A stretch of 64,000 nucleotides of DNA from Rouxiella silvae (lineage in GTDB: Bacteria > Pseudomonadota > Gammaproteobacteria > Enterobacterales > Enterobacteriaceae). Position numbers and translations under genes: made by a program. Where the stretch lies: positions 27,833 to 91,832 of the forward strand of contig NZ_MRWD01000016.1 in NCBI RefSeq assembly GCF_002093625.1, written 5' to 3'. The notes under the pieces were generated by a model that ran no database searches, was not told the origin of the DNA, and saw only the letters and a program-made list of their open reading frames with translations. Below are positions 1 through 7,755 of the stretch, one piece after another; position 1 is the stretch's first letter; each line of letters begins with the position of its first letter.

Positions 1-205
1 CGAAATACATGTAGGTTTCAAACCAGAATGCCGGGTCAAGCCGGTCAGTGCTGGAGGCGTTATCAACGCCGACAACCAGATGACCGCCCTTTTTAGGCAC
101 AGCCGCTTCATCTGCAAAGGCGTTTGAAAACGGCCACAGTGAGCCGGTTGCCGCAGCAATGGAAATTGCCCCTGCACTTTTGATAAAAGAACGACGATCT
201 ATCAT
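1..205 (-). CDS. Tat-exported ABC transporter solute-binding protein (5' part only)
   Basis: The first 68 codons of a minus-strand gene that runs off the left edge. The N-terminus carries a twin-arginine signal (RRSFIK at residues 4-9), a hydrophobic Ala-rich stretch and a likely cleavage after AFA near residue 31. The mature start (KKGGHLVVGVDNAS, then a TDRLDPAF segment) is typical of family 5 peptide/nickel-type periplasmic binding proteins. The start at 205 is preceded by an AAGGGA ribosome site. Substrate cannot be told from this fragment. Family call is by recognition of the N-terminal pattern; the rest of the protein is outside the window. Confidence 0.75.
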   Translation of the reverse strand, partial: MIDRRSFIKSAGAISIAAATGSLWPFSNAFADEAAVPKKGGHLVVGVDNASSTDRLDPAFWFETYMYF

Positions 206-306
206 GAATGTTTCCCTTAGCGAGGGATGCCCCTCTCTATCTCAGCTATTTCAAAAAATGCCTTAATATTGTCTGTATAAAGACATAAAACACTTTCTGG
301 ATATTA

Positions 307-1224
307 TTATTTTGCGCTAAGCGCCTGACTCAGCGCAGCAATGTGCTCCGGCCCGATACCGCAGCAGCCGCCAATCATGGTGGCTCCCGCCGTTACCCAT
401 TCTTCAGCAAAGCTCAAATAGCCCTGTGGATCGGTATCTTTACGCATTTCACTCAGGCCTTCGTTAGCGCCGCGTTTGTTGTCAGAAGGCTCAAAGGCGT
501 TGGCATAGACGCCAATTTCGAGCTGTGTACTGTGCTGTTTCGTCACGCGGCTCGCCTCTTTTACCGCGCTGGCCATCACTTCTGGGCGACTACAGTTGAA
601 CAACACCGCGTGCGCCTTTAATCGCAATACCGCGTTCACCGCATCAGTAATCGATTCACCCGAGCGCAATCGTGCCGCACCCTGCTCGTCTAGACTGTCT
701 TCTAATGTAAACGACAGCCACAGTGGCCGGTTGTCGTTGCCCAACGCTTCTCGTATCAACTCAACTTCGGCCACTGAACTTTGCGTCTCGGCCAGCCAAT
801 AATCTACGTATGGACTGAGCTGAGCCACCAGCACGTCGAGCAGCGCACGTGCCTTTATGGGTTCAAACAGGTCTGGACGATAGGAGCCGAGCACCGGCGG
901 CAGCGAACCGGCTACTTTAACCGGTGATGGCGAGGCCTCTGCGGCTTCTCGCGCCAGTTTTCCTGACAGGGCAATTAATTCTGCACCGCGCCGTGCAAAA
1001 ACCTCGTCGCTGACGTGGAACGGCACTACGGCATAGCTGTTGGTGCTAATAACCTGAGAACCGGCAGCAATAAAGGCATCGTGCGCCTGTCGAACGAAGT
1101 GCGGTGCCTCCATTAATGCCAGCGCGGACCACTCTGGCTGACGAAACGGTGCGCCCATTCGAGCAAGTTCACGGCCCATACCGCCATCAAGTATCACAAT
1201 GTTATTATTCATCTTTTGTTGCAT
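307..1224 (-). CDS. mmuM: Homocysteine S-methyltransferase family protein (MmuM-like)
   Basis: A 305-residue cytoplasmic protein of the zinc-dependent homocysteine S-methyltransferase family, which moves a methyl group from S-methylmethionine (or a similar donor) to homocysteine to make methionine. Visible signatures are the N-terminal LDGGMGRELA, the middle FNCSRPE cysteine and the C-terminal GGCCG pair (Cys287, Cys288), the three expected zinc-ligand cysteines. It differs clearly from E. coli MmuM, so the methyl donor is uncertain. Two starts are possible, Met1 or Met5; neither has a strong ribosome site. No MmuP permease lies beside it; the neighbour downstream is the solute-binding protein gene. 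Confidence 0.85.
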   Translation of the reverse strand: MQQKMNNNIVILDGGMGRELARMGAPFRQPEWSALALMEAPHFVRQAHDAFIAAGSQVISTNSYAVVPFHVSDEVFARRGAELIALSGKLAREAAEASPSPVKVAGSLPPVLGSYRPDLFEPIKARALLDVLVAQLSPYVDYWLAETQSSVAEVELIREALGNDNRPLWLSFTLEDSLDEQGAARLRSGESITDAVNAVLRLKAHAVLFNCSRPEVMASAVKEASRVTKQHSTQLEIGVYANAFEPSDNKRGANEGLSEMRKDTDPQGYLSFAEEWVTAGATMIGGCCGIGPEHIAALSQALSAK

Positions 1225-1674
1225 TATCCGCGTTTAGCCTAAGCCGTTAGGATTCGTTTAATATTGGACACTCTACAAAACGAACGTATGGATGTCTAGA
1301 TATCTTTATGGATAAAAGGAGTAAAGCCTGAAGGGAGATACGCAGTCTCTGCAACTGCGCTAACACTGGGTTTGCGAGAGAAAATTCTTGGCTAAATCTG
1401 AGGGTTATAAGTCAATAAATGATAATAGAACACAATGGGGGCGTGGTTGGAAATGTCGCTGCTAGTCACCCCTCTCAGTGCTGCCTCTGTATTTCGTCAA
1501 CGTCTTTCGTTGAAAACGTCGACCACAATGCCAATCAACGCGCTGAAGTTGCCTCTTTTTGGGTGATCCGTTTGATCAAGCATGACCCAGAGACGCTGAT
1601 CGGCATGCTGTTCAATCGGATGCTCAGCGTTGATTAACAGGAGTGTAGGAGATTGATATTTTGCTCGTAAAAAG
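1225..1674. other. Intergenic stretch without a convincing gene
   Basis: About 450 bases between the methyltransferase start and the fnrS promoter. A 72-codon open frame (1419-1637, plus) lies here, but it lacks a clear ribosome site and its product has no recognisable domain or signal, so I do not call it. Nothing else was recognised. Confidence 0.5.
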
Positions 1675-1688
1675 TTGCGCTAAATCAA
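1675..1688 (+). promoter_or_regulatory. FNR box of fnrS
   Basis: TTGCG-CTAA-ATCAA matches the FNR consensus TTGAT-N4-ATCAA with two mismatches in the left arm. Its centre (1681.5) lies about 42 bases before the inferred fnrS start at 1724, the classic class II activator spacing. A TATTCA -10-like element lies at 1714-1719. This fits anaerobic induction of fnrS by FNR, as known in E. coli. Confidence 0.8.
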
Positions 1689-1723
1689 TGTCGACTGACC
1701 CTGTTTGGCGCAGTATTCATATC

Positions 1724-1836
1724 GCAGGTGAATGCAACGTCAAGCGATGGGCGTTGTGCTCCATATTGTCTTATTTTAGAATTATTGCATAGCGTAATTG
1801 ATTCGAATAATGCCGGTCTTTGACCGGCTTTTTTTT
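1724..1836 (+). ncRNA. fnrS: FnrS small regulatory RNA
   Basis: The sequence from GCAGGTGAATGCAACGTCAA through the GCGATGGGCGTTG and CTCCATATTGTCTTA segments to TAATTGATTCG matches the E. coli FnrS RNA as I remember it, including the 5' and single-stranded seed regions. It ends in a GCCGGTC-ttt-GACCGGC hairpin followed by eight T. Location also fits: in E. coli fnrS lies next to zntB. FnrS is an Hfq-binding RNA that represses genes of aerobic metabolism (for example sodB) when oxygen is absent. The dbpA gene that flanks it in E. coli is not here. Confidence 0.93.
1812..1836 (+). terminator. Rho-independent terminator of fnrS
   Basis: Seven-base-pair stem GCCGGTC/GACCGGC with a three-base loop and a run of eight T on the plus strand. 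It forms the 3' end of FnrS, as needed for Hfq binding. Confidence 0.9.
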
Positions 1837-1863
1837 ATGCAATTCTCATACACTACGCAATGA

Positions 1864-2859
1864 TTACAACCACTTGCTGCGCTTCATCCACCACGCAACA
1901 CCGCCAACCAGAATTACCAGCAAAGCGCAGAACACCGCAAAGCTCAAGTGATTGCTGGCTCCTGGTATGCCGCCCAAATTGACGCCAAATAGCCCGGTCA
2001 GGAAGGTGGTGGGCAAGAAGACCATCGCCAGCAGCGACATAGTATAGGTGCGGCGATTCAGCGCGTCGGCCATCAGTGAACTGATTTCGTCAGACAGCAC
2101 CGCCGTGCGCGCAATGCTTGAATCTAAATCATCAAGCCCGCGTCCCAGACGGTCAGAGATTTCCTGCATACGGCGGCGCTCGTCGTCAGTCATCCAGGGA
2201 AAACGCTCACTCGCCAATCGGGCAAACACGTCACGCTGTGGGGACATGTAGCGACGTAGCACGATCAGTTGCTTACGCAGTAACGCCATTTGTCCACGCT
2301 CAGGCACCTGCTGCTCCAACAGGGCGTCTTCAAAATCGATGATTTTATCGTGCAAATCTTCAATAAAATCGCTGGTGTGATCGGTCAGCGCATCACACAT
2401 CTCCACCAGCCAGCTGCCCGTATCCGTTGGACCGGTTCCCTGCTGCATATCATTGATAATTTCATTCATCGAAAACACTTTGCGATGACGCGTAGAAACA
2501 ATCATTTTATCGGTGAGATACACACGAATGGTTACCAACTGATCAGGGCGCGCATTGGCGTTAAGATTGATGCTGCGCAGCGTAATCAACGTGCCGTCGC
2601 CCATGCGCAGAACTTTAGGCCGAATACTCTCACCGGCCAAGGCCTCACGCACACTGTCGGGTAAAACCGGCGTACTGTTAATCCATTTTTCGCTGTTGGG
2701 CATGGAATAGTCGAGGTGCAGCCAGCAGGGTTTAGCAATACTGGCTTCGCAATTCGTGTCAATCTCGCTCACGCCACCTTTGCCGTCGAGCTGATACGCA
2801 TAAACTGCGTCAGAGACCTGTAGTTCTTCACCCTTAATCACGTCCACGTTATTCCTCAC
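1864..2859 (-). CDS. zntB: Zinc transport protein ZntB
   Basis: A 331-residue inner-membrane protein of the CorA family; E. coli ZntB has 327 residues. It transports Zn2+ as a pentamer. The long N-terminal part is the cytoplasmic funnel (acidic and helical), and the two C-terminal membrane helices flank the pore loop motif GVNLGG (near residue 295), the GxN variant of the family signature. The C-terminus ends in a basic MKRSKWL. The family has been described both as efflux and as proton-coupled uptake. The gene stops 27 bases before the fnrS terminator on the opposite strand. Confidence 0.95.
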   Translation of the reverse strand: MRNNVDVIKGEELQVSDAVYAYQLDGKGGVSEIDTNCEASIAKPCWLHLDYSMPNSEKWINSTPVLPDSVREALAGESIRPKVLRMGDGTLITLRSINLNANARPDQLVTIRVYLTDKMIVSTRHRKVFSMNEIINDMQQGTGPTDTGSWLVEMCDALTDHTSDFIEDLHDKIIDFEDALLEQQVPERGQMALLRKQLIVLRRYMSPQRDVFARLASERFPWMTDDERRRMQEISDRLGRGLDDLDSSIARTAVLSDEISSLMADALNRRTYTMSLLAMVFLPTTFLTGLFGVNLGGIPGASNHLSFAVFCALLVILVGGVAWWMKRSKWL

Positions 2860-3232
2860 TTTCTCTTCTCAATAATATAAGTCTAGCGTTAACTCTTTGA
2901 AGCTCCAACACATCGGTTTTAAAAGCGTACCATTGCAGTAACCGATTAACGGACTAATAATGACACGCAGGCCCGATGAAGATGTGTGTGCACGGCGTAA
3001 GAGTGTTTCAAGATGTGGTCACTGTCGATAAATTTTTGCGGGCAGCCATTTTTAAGATAACGGCGGGTCAGTTTTGAACAAAATTAATGTTTAAAACCGC
3101 GCCGGGCATAGGCTGACATACTTTCTTGCATTGAAGAAATAGACGCTGAGACATGAATTCATACACTACGCTAACGAGGCTTCACGCTTTTGCAAACATA
3201 ACGCCCCCTTTTACATCAGGTTAAATAACAAA
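2860..3232. other. Intergenic region before the small secreted protein
   Basis: 373 bases that must hold the divergent promoters of zntB and of the gene at 3233. I saw no ORF with a ribosome site, no clear operator palindrome and no hairpin. Confidence 0.4.
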
Positions 3233-3658
3233 ATGAAAAAAATGCTTCTGTCACTGTTGGTTATTGGGTCTATGACCAATGTGGTACATGCCGCTGATAT
3301 GATTGGTGATTACACGGCGGCGGGTTATACCCACTGCGGTGGAATGAAGGTGCTGACCAGCGCGATCGCCAGCGATGACACTATGGTTATGCAGATTACC
3401 GACCCAAAAACCAATGCTTCGCAGATTTATTTCGGCAACCGCACTGCTGATGAGAGTGACAAGGTGAAGTACACACTTTCTTCGTATAACGCAGACACTA
3501 AAACCTTCACACCCGATCCCTCCAACACGGTGATCAAATTCGGCATTAATGAAAACTCCGCGGGCACCAAAGGTGCTGAGCTTTATCAGCTCACCATGGC
3601 GGGCCAGGTTTATACCTGTTCGCCTTACACCGTATTTGATCCGTTGGCCAAGAAGTAA
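3233..3658 (+). CDS. Secreted protein of unknown function, 141 residues
   Basis: Begins with a clear Sec signal peptide (MKK then a hydrophobic stretch, cleavage after VHA near residue 20). The mature part of about 120 residues holds two cysteines, in THCGGMK and YTCSPY, one near each end, which could form a disulfide in the periplasm. I do not recognise the family. A CAGG ribosome site lies about 12 bases before the ATG. It is a single gene, divergent from zntB and convergent with ycjG. Confidence 0.75.
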   Translation: MKKMLLSLLVIGSMTNVVHAADMIGDYTAAGYTHCGGMKVLTSAIASDDTMVMQITDPKTNASQIYFGNRTADESDKVKYTLSSYNADTKTFTPDPSNTVIKFGINENSAGTKGAELYQLTMAGQVYTCSPYTVFDPLAKK

Positions 3659-3706
3659 TTTTCCACATTTAAGCCATTGCACCCAGATCAATAGACAACC
3701 CCTCAC

Positions 3707-3740
3707 GCCCCGTTGCTACAAGCGCCGGGGCTTGATGTTT
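3707..3740 (+). terminator. Probable terminator after the 141-residue protein gene
   Basis: GCCCCG (3707-3712) pairs with CGGGGC (3726-3731), followed by a T-rich TTGATGTTTTAT. The loop is long (13 bases), so the call is moderate. Confidence 0.5.
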
Positions 3741-3762
3741 TATACGCTTCAGCGCCGATCGT

Positions 3763-4743
3763 TTAATCGCCGGTGGCTTGTAAATCGATCACCCCGCCGT
3801 GAAACGCCAAGCCGGGCACCACGTCTTTTTCAAGCCAGGTAGGCCCATCAAGGTCGATAAACTTTGCCCCTTCCGTTAACGGCAGTGCTGCGCGCACCGC
3901 GCGTGAAGTGCACAGCATGCAACCGAGCATAATCTCCAGCCCACTTTCACGGGCAGCGGCTGCCAGCTTTAACGCGGCGGTCAGCCCGCCTGTTTTATCC
4001 AATTTAATATTAACCATCTCATAGCGACCGGCCAGCAGCAGTACGTCCTCAGCGGTATGACAGCTTTCATCGGCGCAAATAGGCAGCGGATGAATAAAAT
4101 TTTCCAAACCTTCATCCTGACCGGCGGGGAGCGGCTGTTCCAGCATTAGTACGCCGAGGTCGGCTAACAGCTGGCAACGCGACGCCAGTCCTTCGCTTTG
4201 CCATGACTCGTTGGCGTCAACAATCAGCGAGACATTGGGTACCGCTGTGCGGATTGCGACCATGCGTTCGGTAATAAAATGATTATCGAGTTTAATTTTG
4301 AGCAGCGTTGCGCCGTTTTGCTGATGAGCAATGGCGGCCTCCGCCATTGCCTCGGGCGTGTCCACGCTCAGCGTTTGCGCCATACTGATTGAGGCCGCGG
4401 GATGCGTGTCAGTAAGCTGCCACAAGGTTTCACCGCTCTGCTGCTGCTGTAAATTCCACAGTGCCGAGTCCAGGGCATTTCGCGCCGCGCCTGCGGGCAA
4501 AAGTTTTTCTAGCGCATCACGTTCAGCGCCGTTTTCAATGCTCTGACTCACTGAGTCCAACTGGGCCATTACCGAAATTTCACTTTCACCAAAATGCGGA
4601 TACGGCGTGCATTCACCGATACCCACTACCCCGTCCTGTTCAATTTCGACCACAATAACACGCGCTTCACTACGACTGCCGCGTGCGATAACAAACGCCG
4701 TATGCAGCGGCCAGGCTTCAGGATAAAAGCGTACGCTTCTCAT
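3763..4743 (-). CDS. ycjG: L-Ala-D/L-Glu epimerase
   Basis: A 326-residue enolase-superfamily enzyme of the muconate-lactonizing subgroup; it interconverts L-Ala-D-Glu and L-Ala-L-Glu during recycling of murein peptides. The expected catalytic elements are in order: the KIK motif (KIKLDNHF), metal ligands in VDANESW, LEQPLP and ADES, and the second catalytic lysine in NIKLDKTGG. In E. coli ycjG sits with tpx and the murein peptide amidase gene mpaA; here tpx is the divergent neighbour but mpaA is absent. The start at 4743 follows ATCAAAG-like weak signals, so it is chosen by family alignment. Confidence 0.92.
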   Translation of the reverse strand: MRSVRFYPEAWPLHTAFVIARGSRSEARVIVVEIEQDGVVGIGECTPYPHFGESEISVMAQLDSVSQSIENGAERDALEKLLPAGAARNALDSALWNLQQQQSGETLWQLTDTHPAASISMAQTLSVDTPEAMAEAAIAHQQNGATLLKIKLDNHFITERMVAIRTAVPNVSLIVDANESWQSEGLASRCQLLADLGVLMLEQPLPAGQDEGLENFIHPLPICADESCHTAEDVLLLAGRYEMVNIKLDKTGGLTAALKLAAAARESGLEIMLGCMLCTSRAVRAALPLTEGAKFIDLDGPTWLEKDVVPGLAFHGGVIDLQATGD

Positions 4744-5071
4744 TCACTACTCCATCAAAACGCCGTCGGGCAAGATGCAGCGAGGCTTTGATCATTATAG
4801 TCGAGGGGTTTTGATATTCCGCTCGAACCCCTTGTTACGTTTATTTTTATCGCCTCACCCGTTTGAACTGAACCCCACGAGCAGGTTCATGCAGACACTG
4901 GGGTGGTGGCTGGCGAACGAACCCGCGAAAACGGAAAGTTTCCAAGCTGTAAATTGGCCTTTTAAAGACCCGATTGTTAACTTAAACTTGAACTGATTGA
5001 AAAACCCATACTTTTGCAACAAAGTGCCTGTAAACTTGAGCACTCTTGCAACATCGCATTAAGGATAAATC
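4744..5071. other. Divergent promoter region of ycjG and tpx
   Basis: 328 bases between divergent starts. AGGGGTT (4804-4810) and AACCCCT (4826-4832) form a seven-pair hairpin followed by T-rich sequence. No gene was recognised. Confidence 0.4.
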
Positions 5072-5575
5072 ATGACTCAGACCGTACATCTTCAAGGCAA
5101 TCCTGTTAGCGTTGCCGGTCAGTTGCCGCAAAAAGGCGACGTCGCTAAGCCGTTTACGCTGGTCGCTAAAGACTTGTCAGACGTTGCGTTGAGCAGCTTC
5201 GCCGGTAAACGTAAAGTCCTGAATATTTTCCCAAGCGTTGATACCGGCGTTTGCGCGGCGTCCGTGCGTAAATTCAACCAGGTAGTTGGCGAACTCGATA
5301 ACACTGTGGTGCTGTGTATTTCTGGCGACCTGCCTTTCGCACAGTCTCGTTTCTGTGGCGCAGAAGGCCTGGCTAACGTGGTGACCCTCTCCACCCTGCG
5401 CGGCGAAGATTTCAAATCAACCTACGGCGTTGCTATCACCGACGGCCCTCTGGCTGGCCTGACATCGCGTGCAGTTATCGTGCTCGATGAGCAAGATAAC
5501 GTGCTGCACAGCGAACTGGTGGGTGAAATCACCGACGAACCAAACTATGACGCTGCCATTGCCGTTCTGAAATAA
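5072..5575 (+). CDS. tpx: Thiol peroxidase Tpx
   Basis: A 167-residue atypical two-cysteine peroxiredoxin that reduces lipid and alkyl hydroperoxides using thioredoxin. The peroxidatic Cys61 sits in [15 protein letters not shown] and the resolving Cys95 in QSRFCGAEG, the spacing of E. coli Tpx; a third cysteine is Cys82. An AAGGATAA ribosome site precedes the ATG. A strong terminator follows directly, so it is a single-gene unit. Confidence 0.97.
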   Translation: MTQTVHLQGNPVSVAGQLPQKGDVAKPFTLVAKDLSDVALSSFAGKRKVLNIFPSVDTGVCAASVRKFNQVVGELDNTVVLCISGDLPFAQSRFCGAEGLANVVTLSTLRGEDFKSTYGVAITDGPLAGLTSRAVIVLDEQDNVLHSELVGEITDEPNYDAAIAVLK

Positions 5576-5596
5576 TTAATTTTACCGACTATCAGG

Positions 5597-5621
5597 CCCC
5601 GCCATTCGGTGGGGTTTTTTT
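5597..5621 (+). terminator. tpx terminator
   Basis: CCCCGCC-attc-GGTGGGG stem (one G-T pair) followed by seven T. Confidence 0.9.
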
Positions 5622-5697
5622 ATAGATTATTTCCGCTAAGTTTGACGAGCACAGTGTCAACAAGGCGTATGACCGCAGGTTTTCATATTCCTGCCCT

Positions 5698-6936
5698 TCA
5701 CGATTTAGTCCCGTTTTGCGTCGCGTGATCGAGTGCGGAAATAACGATGCTCGGCGTCAGCACTTGGGGTAGCACGACCGGCTTGCCACCGTCTGCGGGG
5801 TAGACCACATAAAGAGGCAATCCACCGCGGCCAAAGTCACTCAGCGCCTGCTCAACATCCGGATTATACTTGGTCGAATCCGCGACCATATAAATGGTAT
5901 CCGTGCGCGCCATAGCCGCTTTAACGGCCTGAGTTGACAGCGAAGTTTGTTCGTTTACCTGACAGGTAATACACCAGGAAGCAGTGAAGTTCACCAAGAT
6001 TGGCTTACCCTGCCCCTTTATAGCGTCTACGTTTTGCGGTGACCATGCCACGGCGGCGGGGGCGACAGACGCCTCTGCCACGTCAGGTGAACCGGTGGCC
6101 GTTTTAAGATTAGCCAGCGGTGGCACGATCAGTAAAACGAATACGGCAGTCGTCATATGCAGTGCCCAGTGGCGTCGACCCCGCATACGGCGTTTTTGCG
6201 CCATTCCGTAAAGCCAGGCGGCAAAACTTAACAACAAACAACAGGCCAAAATGGCCGCCAGCGCGAGCTGTCCGCCCTGCTGTTCCAATACCCAAATAAG
6301 CCAAGCCACGGCTCCCAACATCGGAAACGCCAGACCATGCTTGAGGGTCACCATCCAGGCACCGGGTGCGGGCAAAATTCGCGCCAGCAGCGGAAAAAAT
6401 GAAATCAGCGTAAAAGGGGCAGCAAAGCCCAGCGCCAACGCAATAAAGATGATCAGACTGACTGCCGGTGGCTGAGTTAACGCATATCCCACGGCGCTGG
6501 CCATAAACGGTGCGCTGCAGGGAGTAGCAACGATAATCGCCAGCGCCCCAGTCAGCGCCGAGCCTGTCAAACCGCCTCGCGCGCCGCCCACTTCCCCTAC
6601 CTTTTGCACCGAAAGCCCCACTTCAAACAGTCCAAAAAGGTTGAGCGCCGATGCCAGCATCACTAACGCCAGCAGCGCAATCACCAGAGGTGATTGCAGT
6701 TGAAAACCCCAGCCGACTGCCGCGCCACCGGAGCGAGCCAGCAGCAGCACGCCCGCCAGCAGCAGCATGGTCACCACTACGCCAAACAAAAAAGCCAGGC
6801 CTTCCGCTCGGGCCTGAGCCGGTGTGTCGTGGTGGCGAATCAGGCTCAGCGCCTTGAGTGAAATCACTGGAAACACGCACGGCATCAGATTGAGGATAAT
6901 CCCGCCCAGGAAGGCGGCGGCAATGGCAGTCAGCAT
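5698..6936 (-). CDS. DsbD-like transmembrane reductant with thioredoxin domain
   Basis: A 412-residue protein with the eight-helix DsbD/CcdA core (residues about 1-270) and a C-terminal periplasmic thioredoxin-like domain. The core has the two membrane cysteines in LMPCVFP (Cys20) and ATPCSAP (Cys140); the C-terminal domain has a CITC active site (Cys322, Cys325). Such proteins carry electrons from cytoplasmic thioredoxin to periplasmic partners. Unlike E. coli DsbD it has no N-terminal DsbD-alpha domain, so it must hand electrons directly to another protein, most likely the peroxiredoxin encoded just upstream, 24 bases away. It is not the main dsbD by structure or context; similar to the ScsB-type branch. 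Confidence 0.85.
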   Translation of the reverse strand: MLTAIAAAFLGGIILNLMPCVFPVISLKALSLIRHHDTPAQARAEGLAFLFGVVVTMLLLAGVLLLARSGGAAVGWGFQLQSPLVIALLALVMLASALNLFGLFEVGLSVQKVGEVGGARGGLTGSALTGALAIIVATPCSAPFMASAVGYALTQPPAVSLIIFIALALGFAAPFTLISFFPLLARILPAPGAWMVTLKHGLAFPMLGAVAWLIWVLEQQGGQLALAAILACCLLLSFAAWLYGMAQKRRMRGRRHWALHMTTAVFVLLIVPPLANLKTATGSPDVAEASVAPAAVAWSPQNVDAIKGQGKPILVNFTASWCITCQVNEQTSLSTQAVKAAMARTDTIYMVADSTKYNPDVEQALSDFGRGGLPLYVVYPADGGKPVVLPQVLTPSIVISALDHATQNGTKS

Positions 6937-6960
6937 AATAAACCTACTTAAATCTTGGGG

Positions 6961-7524
6961 TTAAGCCGGATTGGCCTGACGATACTTTTTGACCGCGTCC
7001 ATTGCTTTCTGAATATGTGCGTCCGGATTTTTATCGGTATAGCTGAGCAGAATTTTGCCGTCCGGCGCAATCACGTAAGAGGTTCGGTCGGAAAGAGTGT
7101 TGCCCTTGGCCTGCATCGTGTTTTTATATTCGGCCGCCACTTTCGCGCCAGGATCTGCCGCCACGGTGAATTTATCGCGACACTCAAGCTGTGAGAATTT
7201 ATCAATCTGTTCAACGTTACCGGCGGTCACGCCAATAACTGTGGCACCCTGCTTTTTAAATTCGTCGGTGGCTTCAGCGAAGTCGTGCGCTTCGAGCGTA
7301 CAGCCTGCGCTGAACGCGGCTGGGAAGAAGTAGAGCACGACCGGCCCTTTTTGCAGCGCCTGCTTCAGTGAGAAGGTGGTTGGCTTACCGGCCAGTGCAG
7401 CTTTAAGTTCAAAATCAGGCGCTTTTTCACCCACCTGCAATGCGGCGAATGCGGAAGTGACGGGCAGAGCAAGTCCAAGTACAGCCGCCACTGCCAGCGT
7501 GCCCAGTGTGCTTTTCATACGCAT
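6961..7524 (-). CDS. Periplasmic peroxiredoxin (AhpC/TSA family)
   Basis: A 187-residue protein starting MRMKST, chosen over an upstream in-frame start because GGAGA lies at the right distance and a signal peptide then follows (cleavage after SAFA near residue 27). The peroxiredoxin motif PAAFSAGC gives the peroxidatic Cys75; a second Cys115 lies in LECRDKF. It should reduce peroxides in the periplasm. Gene order (peroxiredoxin, then DsbD-like protein) and spacing indicate one operon in which the membrane protein re-reduces the peroxidase. The electron path is inference from the pairing. Confidence 0.85.
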   Translation of the reverse strand: MRMKSTLGTLAVAAVLGLALPVTSAFAALQVGEKAPDFELKAALAGKPTTFSLKQALQKGPVVLYFFPAAFSAGCTLEAHDFAEATDEFKKQGATVIGVTAGNVEQIDKFSQLECRDKFTVAADPGAKVAAEYKNTMQAKGNTLSDRTSYVIAPDGKILLSYTDKNPDAHIQKAMDAVKKYRQANPA

Positions 7525-7648
7525 GTTGATTTCTCCATTGTGAGGCAGGCGATATCGCCTGATGACCTTAACCATAGATTCAGTTGTTGCAAAGTAAAGT
7601 GGGCATTGGTGAATAAATATTTATATTTGGGACAGGAAGTTAACTTTT

Positions 7649-7676
7649 TTGCCTCCTTCGTTAAACCTCCTATAAT
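7649..7676 (+). promoter_or_regulatory. Candidate sigma-70/sigma-S promoter of proP
   Basis: TTGCCT (7649-7654), 16-base spacer, and a consensus TATAAT -10 box (7671-7676), about 80 bases before the proP start. Whether it matches E. coli proP P1 or P2 cannot be told. Confidence 0.5.
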
Positions 7677-7755
7677 ACTTATGCTTAAGGCCGTGTATTC
7701 AGAGTAAAGTTTCTCCCGCTTAAAATTGTGGAGTGAGTTTAGACAAGGGAAGTAT

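Noticed and set aside
1419..1637. 72-codon plus-strand frame before fnrS
   Set aside because: No ribosome site, no recognisable domain and unusual composition; more likely non-coding.
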